A DNA stretch of 19,361 nucleotides from Planctomycetota bacterium (GTDB taxonomy: Bacteria > Planctomycetota > Planctomycetia > Pirellulales > UBA1268). The stretch covers positions 1 to 19,361 of the forward strand of contig JAQBZA010000012.1 in NCBI GenBank assembly GCA_027622795.1, in the 5' to 3' direction. The translations under genes and the position numbers were made by a program. The notes below the pieces were generated by a model. That model worked only from the letters and a program-made list of their open reading frames with translations, was not told where the DNA came from and did not search any database. Every line of letters starts with the position of its first letter. The first letter of the stretch is position 1. This document shows positions 15,843-19,361 of the stretch, piece by piece.

Positions 15843-16192
15843 CCTGATCCTCCTGAACGATGCTCGCCTCACCGACGCAGCCTCGAGCGGCCACTATGCA
15901 TTGAAGCCGAGGCGGGCAAGGGGAACCGCTCACTTGACGGAAGCGGCATGTCACTGGCCGAAGGATAGCCCGGCCAATGAAACCACCCCGTCTACGTGAA
16001 GAATAAAGTTGGAGGCGATCGACGGAAACGGTCCTTTTGGCCGGTGTCGGGTCGCGTTTGTCCGGGCTTCGATCGCTTGTTAGGTTGCCTGCAAGCAGCA
16101 GGCTTCAGGACACGCCTGCGGGCCGAGAGCGACGACGGCCAGCCACGATCTTGATCCGTGCCATGACCTACCCCAAGTAAGGGGGCCGCGGG
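15843..16192. other. Intergenic region upstream of the operon, with a small remnant
   Basis: No intact gene was found. The segment nearest the operon must hold the promoter of the DUF1592-type gene, but no convincing -35/-10 pair stands out. It includes the CBM9-like C-terminal scrap at 15951-15983 and a small hairpin (gcctgc/gcaggc) near 16086-16104. Confidence 0.4.
15951..15983 (-). pseudogene. C-terminal tip of a CBM9-like protein (VSLAGLSFGQ-stop)
   Basis: The minus strand reads VSLAGLSFGQ followed by TGA, matching VPLAGLSFG of the intact CBM9-like protein at 10295-11176 and the remnant at 6909-6957. The DNA shares atagcccggccaatg with 10349-10363. Only about ten codons survive. Confidence 0.5.
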
Positions 16193-16345
16193 ATGCTGGG
16201 CGTTCTTTTGACGCTTTGGTGCGTGCTTCCGCCCGCCAGCGGCGCCGAGCCCCTACGCCCATCCCACGATCGCGATCCCGTACGCCGCCGCGAAGCCCGT
16301 GATCGACGGCACGGTCGATGACGCCGAGTGGCAGGATGTTCGCTC
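16193..16345 (+). pseudogene. N-terminal remnant of a CBM9/DOMON-like exported protein
   Basis: ATG 16193 begins MLGVLLTLWCVLPPASGAEP, a good signal peptide. One extra C in the run near 16251-16254 shifts the frame. Correcting it gives YAHPTIAIPYAAAKPVIDGT and VDDAEWQD, closely matching AAIPYAHGKPTIDGVVDDAEWQ of the intact protein at 10295-11176. After EWQD the similarity stops; the open frame continues to 16508 without recognisable domain sequence. A truncated, frameshifted relative. Confidence 0.65.
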
Positions 16346-16514
16346 AGGCGGAAATTTTCTCGTGGAGTGGTTTTTTGAACGCCGCAAGCTTCATGGGGGC
16401 GGTGAGCCGTGCGGCAGGATCTCGTGTGGCACGGGTGCGGAAAGCCTTATGAAGCGCTACGAATCAGTCCAAAGCTTTCCCCACCGTGTGGCTGCAGGCT
16501 CATCGTGAAGCGAG

Positions 16515-16617
16515 TTGCCCGAGCGTTCCGTGGAGTTGGCTGTCCGTGGAAAAAGCCATCCGTGGCCTTTTTCCACTCGGGCAACACCCGAAAATACCGA
16601 GGGTTTTCGGGGTTGCT
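16515..16617. repeat. Overlapping, mutually exclusive inverted repeats
   Basis: gttgcccgag (16515-16524) pairs with ctcgggcaac (16577-16586). Inside it sits the gtggaaaaa/tttttccac hairpin. The gcaac of 16582-16586 can instead join cccgaaaa (16588-16595) to pair with ttttcggg-gttgc (16605-16617), a 13-bp stem with one bulge. The shared segment can be in only one stem at a time. Confidence 0.65.
16547..16577 (-). terminator. Probable (bidirectional) terminator of the NagB-like gene
   Basis: gtggaaaaagcc (16547-16558) pairs with ggc-c-tttttccac (16565-16577) around a 6-nt loop. On the minus strand it reads AAAAAGGCC...GGCTTTTT, about 80 nt past the stop of the NagB-like gene. The A- and T-runs flanking a short GC core fit an intrinsic terminator in either direction. 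Confidence 0.5.
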
Positions 16618-16657
16618 CGTCGCCGCTTCCTGCGGTGCCAACATTATCTCAAGCCTA

Positions 16658-17587
16658 CTAATGCATTTCCACCGCGCAGGTTCCCAGCCCGCTGCGATAG
16701 TAGTTGAACTGTACGTTGGGATGGTCCGCTAGCAGTGACATCGGGACAGCTGAGTCAGCAAGCCGCTTTGAGATCATCAGGGCTGTCAGTCGCTGTCCCA
16801 GCGGGTTGTCGTGAACGCCAGCCTGCCAGATAGAGACCTTCTCTGCCTGCCAGGTCTGGACCGGCCCGACCGTGACTGCTTGCTGTGGCACCATTGTGAT
16901 GTTGCCACCCCCACTGGTGCGGGCGTTCTGGGCAAGCGTGACTGGGTGGAGGTCGACCACCCGGGTGGAGAGCTTTCGGTATTCATCCGGTGGCGGCGGC
17001 TCGTCAGCGAAGGGCGGTTCACGCCGCAGCGGGTCGTTGAAGGCCCAGTGCTTGATGTCGCCCTGGCCGCCCTGCATGACGGCACAGCGGGCGGAGTTCC
17101 AACTGGCGGTGTAGGCAGCCACGTCGGCTCGGGGAAAGTGGAGATTCTCCTCGGGCATTCTGAGGTCGGGCCGGATGCGGTCGAAGCAGAGTTCGCGGTC
17201 GGCCCGTTCAAATGAAAGGGGGTGCGTAACCGGGACCTCGCGGCCGTCCGCAAACCATTCGTCCATGCCCCAGAAGTGGGCGTGTCGTAGGTCTATTTCC
17301 AGTTCATTGACGAGCCTGGCCACCAGCGGCAGTTGCTCCGTCGGGCCAATCGGCCCGCAGATGCCGACGGGATCGTCGGCCGTGGCCTGCCGCCAGGCGT
17401 TGATGTATTCCAGCGCCTCGGCCAGGTAGAAGTCTTCAAGGCTGTCGTAGAAGACCACCTGAAAGCCCGGTCGGGAGAGCTGAAGCAGATCCTCTGGAGT
17501 GAGGGCGGCAGCCTCACGGATGAGTTCTGAGTCGAGCGTGGTGTAGTCCCACCAGTCGGGGGCGATACGGCTGAGCGGTCGCGACAT
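16658..17587 (-). CDS. NagB-like sugar isomerase/deaminase (glucosamine-6-phosphate deaminase family)
   Basis: ATG 17587 is preferred (AAAGG 6 nt upstream; MSRPLSRIAPDWWDY); an upstream in-frame TTG at 17632 is unlikely. The product has 309 residues, longer than the usual 240-270. There is no signal peptide, so it is cytoplasmic. A NagB/RpiA/6-phosphogluconolactonase fold is indicated by VGICGPIGPTEQLPLVARLV (74-93, phosphate-binding loop) and HAHFWGMDEWF (102-112, whose Asp matches the catalytic Asp of the MDEY motif). IKHWAFNDP and SGGGNITMVPQQAVTVG lie where NagB has GIGxxGHIAFNEP and ALTVG; the GHIAFNEP His is placed differently, so the exact substrate is uncertain. It follows the PIG-L gene by 60 bp, consistent with deacetylation then deamination of an amino sugar. 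Confidence 0.75.
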   Translation of the reverse strand: MSRPLSRIAPDWWDYTTLDSELIREAAALTPEDLLQLSRPGFQVVFYDSLEDFYLAEALEYINAWRQATADDPVGICGPIGPTEQLPLVARLVNELEIDLRHAHFWGMDEWFADGREVPVTHPLSFERADRELCFDRIRPDLRMPEENLHFPRADVAAYTASWNSARCAVMQGGQGDIKHWAFNDPLRREPPFADEPPPPDEYRKLSTRVVDLHPVTLAQNARTSGGGNITMVPQQAVTVGPVQTWQAEKVSIWQAGVHDNPLGQRLTALMISKRLADSAVPMSLLADHPNVQFNYYRSGLGTCAVEMH

Positions 17588-17647
17588 AAGTGGCCTTTCA
17601 AACAAGAGCGTAAGTTGAGGTGTCCGCGGCAACGAGTAGCAAGAGAG

Positions 17648-18439
17648 TCAGAGCGAGTCCGCAGGCTGGTGCTGGAGAAGGGCGGCTGGCAGTGCTTCGA
17701 CGAGCGGATTGCCAGCAGTTGTTGAAAACCCAAGGTGCGAATGCCGCTGCCAGCCCTCGGCGTATTGGAAGCGGCCCGACAGTCGGCCCACCTCGCGGGC
17801 CATCGCATCTGCGGCATCAAGATAGCTGTCCATTCCCTGGGTGGCATCCAGCCAGGCCTTCTGGCTGGCGTGGGCGGCAAGGGCCTGCCGCTTGATCGAC
17901 TGTACGGAAGTAATGTCGACGTACAGGTCGGCCGACACTGGCTGCCGCAGACCATCGCAGAGGCCATGGGGCAGCGCGTGGTACACGGTGATGTCGCCAA
18001 CGTATGGCGGCAACGGAGGATCGGTGGAGAAGTTTGGCATGCCCCGAGCGAAGGCGGCGGTCACTGCCAAGCGGGCAGTGTTCATGTGGTCTTCCATGTA
18101 ATCGGCGGGGGCGTGGGTGAGCACGATGCGGGGCCGGACCTGCCTGATAACCGCAGCAAGTTTCCGGAGATGCGGCTCGTCATAGAAGATCAGCAGATCA
18201 TTGGTGAAGCTCTCGTGGAACGTCGCCCCGAGGACGTCTGCTGCGGCATGGCCTTCGGCCGCCCTGATCTGCCGCGTCTCCGCCGGCCCTGTTGTCATGC
18301 TGCCGCAGTCACCGCCCGACAGGTTGAGATAGTGAGTCTCCCAGCCAGCCTGGCCTAGCAGCAGGAGTGTGCCGGCTGCCATGAACTCAATGTCATCAGG
18401 GTGGGCAAAAGCAGCCAGTACGCGGTCGGGATTGGCCAT
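17648..18439 (-). CDS. PIG-L/LmbE family zinc-dependent deacetylase
   Basis: The 263-residue protein starts at ATG 18439 without an obvious Shine-Dalgarno. The zinc site of the family is visible: AHPDD at 12-16 (His13, Asp15, Asp16), and a downstream THAPADYMEDHMNT segment (108-121) supplying the remaining His. No signal peptide is seen, so it acts in the cytoplasm. PIG-L/LmbE enzymes remove N-acetyl groups from GlcNAc-containing substrates. Its neighbour downstream is a NagB-like deaminase, and NagB-PIG-L fusions are known in other bacteria, supporting a joint role in N-acetyl amino-sugar use. It is divergent from the Gfo/Idh/MocA gene across a 117-bp gap. Confidence 0.88.
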   Translation of the reverse strand: MANPDRVLAAFAHPDDIEFMAAGTLLLLGQAGWETHYLNLSGGDCGSMTTGPAETRQIRAAEGHAAADVLGATFHESFTNDLLIFYDEPHLRKLAAVIRQVRPRIVLTHAPADYMEDHMNTARLAVTAAFARGMPNFSTDPPLPPYVGDITVYHALPHGLCDGLRQPVSADLYVDITSVQSIKRQALAAHASQKAWLDATQGMDSYLDAADAMAREVGRLSGRFQYAEGWQRHSHLGFSTTAGNPLVEALPAALLQHQPADSL

Positions 18440-18556
18440 GGCAGGGTGAATGTTGGGGGAGGAGAACTGGCAGCCTTCAAGTGATACGTTACCATTTTCA
18501 TTGGCAAGCTTGGCTGCCTAGTCCTTCTTAAACAACGGCCTCCAAGGAGTACACCC
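18440..18556. promoter_or_regulatory. Divergent promoter region between PIG-L and Gfo/Idh/MocA genes
   Basis: The two genes start head to head 117 bp apart, so promoters for both must lie here. The stretch is more AT-rich than its surroundings (around gatacgttaccattttcatt). Short inverted arms ggcagcc/ggctgcc flank that AT-rich core at about 18469-18518. No specific -10/-35 or regulator site can be named. Confidence 0.4.
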
Positions 18557-19361
18557 GTGACCTCTCGCCTTCGACCCACTCGTCAGACAAACCAGCCATC
18601 GAAGCTGGCACAGGCTTCCTCACGCCGTGAGTTTCTGACCACCGCCGCTCAGGTGGCCGGGGCGGTGGCGGTGCCGACGGTCGTCTCTGCTCGGGCGCTG
18701 GGGCTTGAGCCCGGCACCCCGGCAGCCAGTGAACGGTTGACCCTCGGAGTGATTGGCTTTGGCCCGCGGTGCAAGTATGTCCTGACCGAGATGCTCAAGT
18801 TTCCCGACGTTCAGGCAGTGGCAGTCGCTGACATCCAGAAGCGTTGTCGCCGGGAAGGCAAGCAGTTCATCGACCAGACCTACGGCAACACCGATTGCAC
18901 CACCACTGGCGATCTGCGGGAACTGCTCGCCCAGGATGACATTGACTGCGTCATTGTTGCGACGGGCGATCGCTGGCACGGGAAGGCGGCGATGATGGCC
19001 GCCGAAGCTGGCAAAGATGTCTACTGCGAAAAACCCTGCGGCCTGACCATCGACATCTGCGGCCAGATTGAGGAGACAATGAACCGAACCGGCCGTATCT
19101 TCCAGGCTGGCACCCAGCGGCGGAGCGTGCCCAATTTTCAGCAGGCGGTCGAGCTTGTCCACGCCGGAAAGCTCGGCCAGCTTCAGGAGCTGCACGCCTC
19201 TGTCTACACGCCCCTGCTCAATAACGACTGGCTGCCGGCCGAGCCGACACCCGACCCGGAAGAGATCGACTGGAACCTCTGGCTCGGACCCTGTCCCTGG
19301 CGGCCTTACAACAGCGAGTATGTCATCAAGCGCCGCTGGCGGGGCTATTTCGACTTTGAAT
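18557..19361 (+). CDS. Tat-exported Gfo/Idh/MocA-family oxidoreductase (partial, 3' end outside window)
   Basis: GTG 18557 follows AAGGAG with 7 nt spacing. The frame is open to the window end, giving 268 residues. A twin-arginine signal, SSRREFLTTAAQVAG, lies at 21-35, followed by a hydrophobic stretch and VPTVVSARALG. The NAD(P)-binding Rossmann start is LTLGVIGFGPRCKYVL (61-76), with VAVADI at 88-93. The family EKP motif appears in DVYCEKPCGLT (154-164), then FQAGTQRRS. The later DWNLWLGPCPWRPYN is typical of the planctomycete exported subgroup. These enzymes oxidise or epimerise sugars and inositols with bound NAD(P). The C-terminal alpha/beta domain is only partly present. It is divergent from the PIG-L/NagB-like pair, suggesting a shared sugar pathway. 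Confidence 0.9.
   Translation, partial: MTSRLRPTRQTNQPSKLAQASSRREFLTTAAQVAGAVAVPTVVSARALGLEPGTPAASERLTLGVIGFGPRCKYVLTEMLKFPDVQAVAVADIQKRCRREGKQFIDQTYGNTDCTTTGDLRELLAQDDIDCVIVATGDRWHGKAAMMAAEAGKDVYCEKPCGLTIDICGQIEETMNRTGRIFQAGTQRRSVPNFQQAVELVHAGKLGQLQELHASVYTPLLNNDWLPAEPTPDPEEIDWNLWLGPCPWRPYNSEYVIKRRWRGYFDFE

Larger units (their letters stand above)
16346..16657. other. Non-coding stretch with hairpin cluster
   Basis: No gene was recognised. It follows the CBM9-like remnant and precedes the 3' end of the NagB-like gene. A possible stem ccgtgc/gcacgg at 16407-16434 and the hairpin cluster at 16515-16617 are the only visible structures. Confidence 0.45.

Noticed and set aside
16080..16262. A 60-codon minus-strand frame near the CBM9-like remnant
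   Set aside because: Arg-rich composition and overlap with the plus-strand remnant's signal peptide; no supporting features.
1..19361. Search for CRISPR arrays, tRNA/rRNA genes, integrases, toxin-antitoxin or phage-defence genes
   Set aside because: No direct-repeat arrays, cloverleaf or rRNA sequences, or proteins of those families were recognised.

Overview
The window looks like chromosomal DNA from a marine-type planctomycete of the Pirellulales/Rhodopirellula kind. This is inferred from gene families only: a planctomycete-specific PSCyt1/DUF1587/DUF1592/DUF1588/DUF1585 haem protein, a DUF1552 partner, a DUF6067 (GH123-like) secreted protein, a PEP-CTERM protein, SGNH esterases, a BNR/sialidase-type protein, many Tat or Sec signal peptides, and high-GC codon use. 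No tRNA, rRNA, CRISPR array, intact transposase or phage gene was seen.

Layout. Positions 1-514 hold the decayed 3' end of a secreted protein on the plus strand, with frame breaks at C-runs. Positions 738-1370 (minus) carry a short, probably truncated sialidase-like protein. Next come a PEP-CTERM protein (1533-2354, plus) and a large DUF6067 protein (2426-5581, plus). A palindromic repeat (CCGGGACGGGAGC...GCTCCCGTCCCGG) occurs as two full hairpins plus one half copy around these genes. Both hairpins end exactly 10 nt before a start codon.

Positions 5582-7190 are a gene graveyard. Going left to right they hold the broken C-terminal part of an unidentified secreted protein (minus), the C-terminal third of an SGNH hydrolase (plus, one frameshift), an N-terminal stub of a CBM9/DOMON-like protein (plus), the C-terminal tip of the same family (minus) and a DUF1080 scrap (minus).

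Positions 7192-15842 are one minus-strand operon of five genes. In transcription order these are a DUF1592-type c-haem protein with an unusual inserted beta-rich domain, a DUF1552 protein, a CBM9-like protein, an FAD-dependent oxidoreductase with a carbohydrate-binding-like front domain, and an SGNH esterase. Small gaps or 4-bp overlaps join them. The likely theme is oxidative and esterolytic processing of a glycan at the cell surface or periplasm; this is inference from family membership.

Positions 15843-16657 are a gene-poor stretch with two further remnants of the CBM9-like family and a cluster of hairpins. The right end has a minus-strand pair, a PIG-L/LmbE deacetylase followed by a NagB-like deaminase, transcribed divergently from a Tat-exported Gfo/Idh/MocA oxidoreductase that runs off the window. 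Together they suggest amino-sugar turnover.

The most unusual items are the inserted domain in the DUF1592 protein, the start-codon-phased palindromic repeat, and the repeated fragments of the SGNH and CBM9-like genes beside their intact copies.
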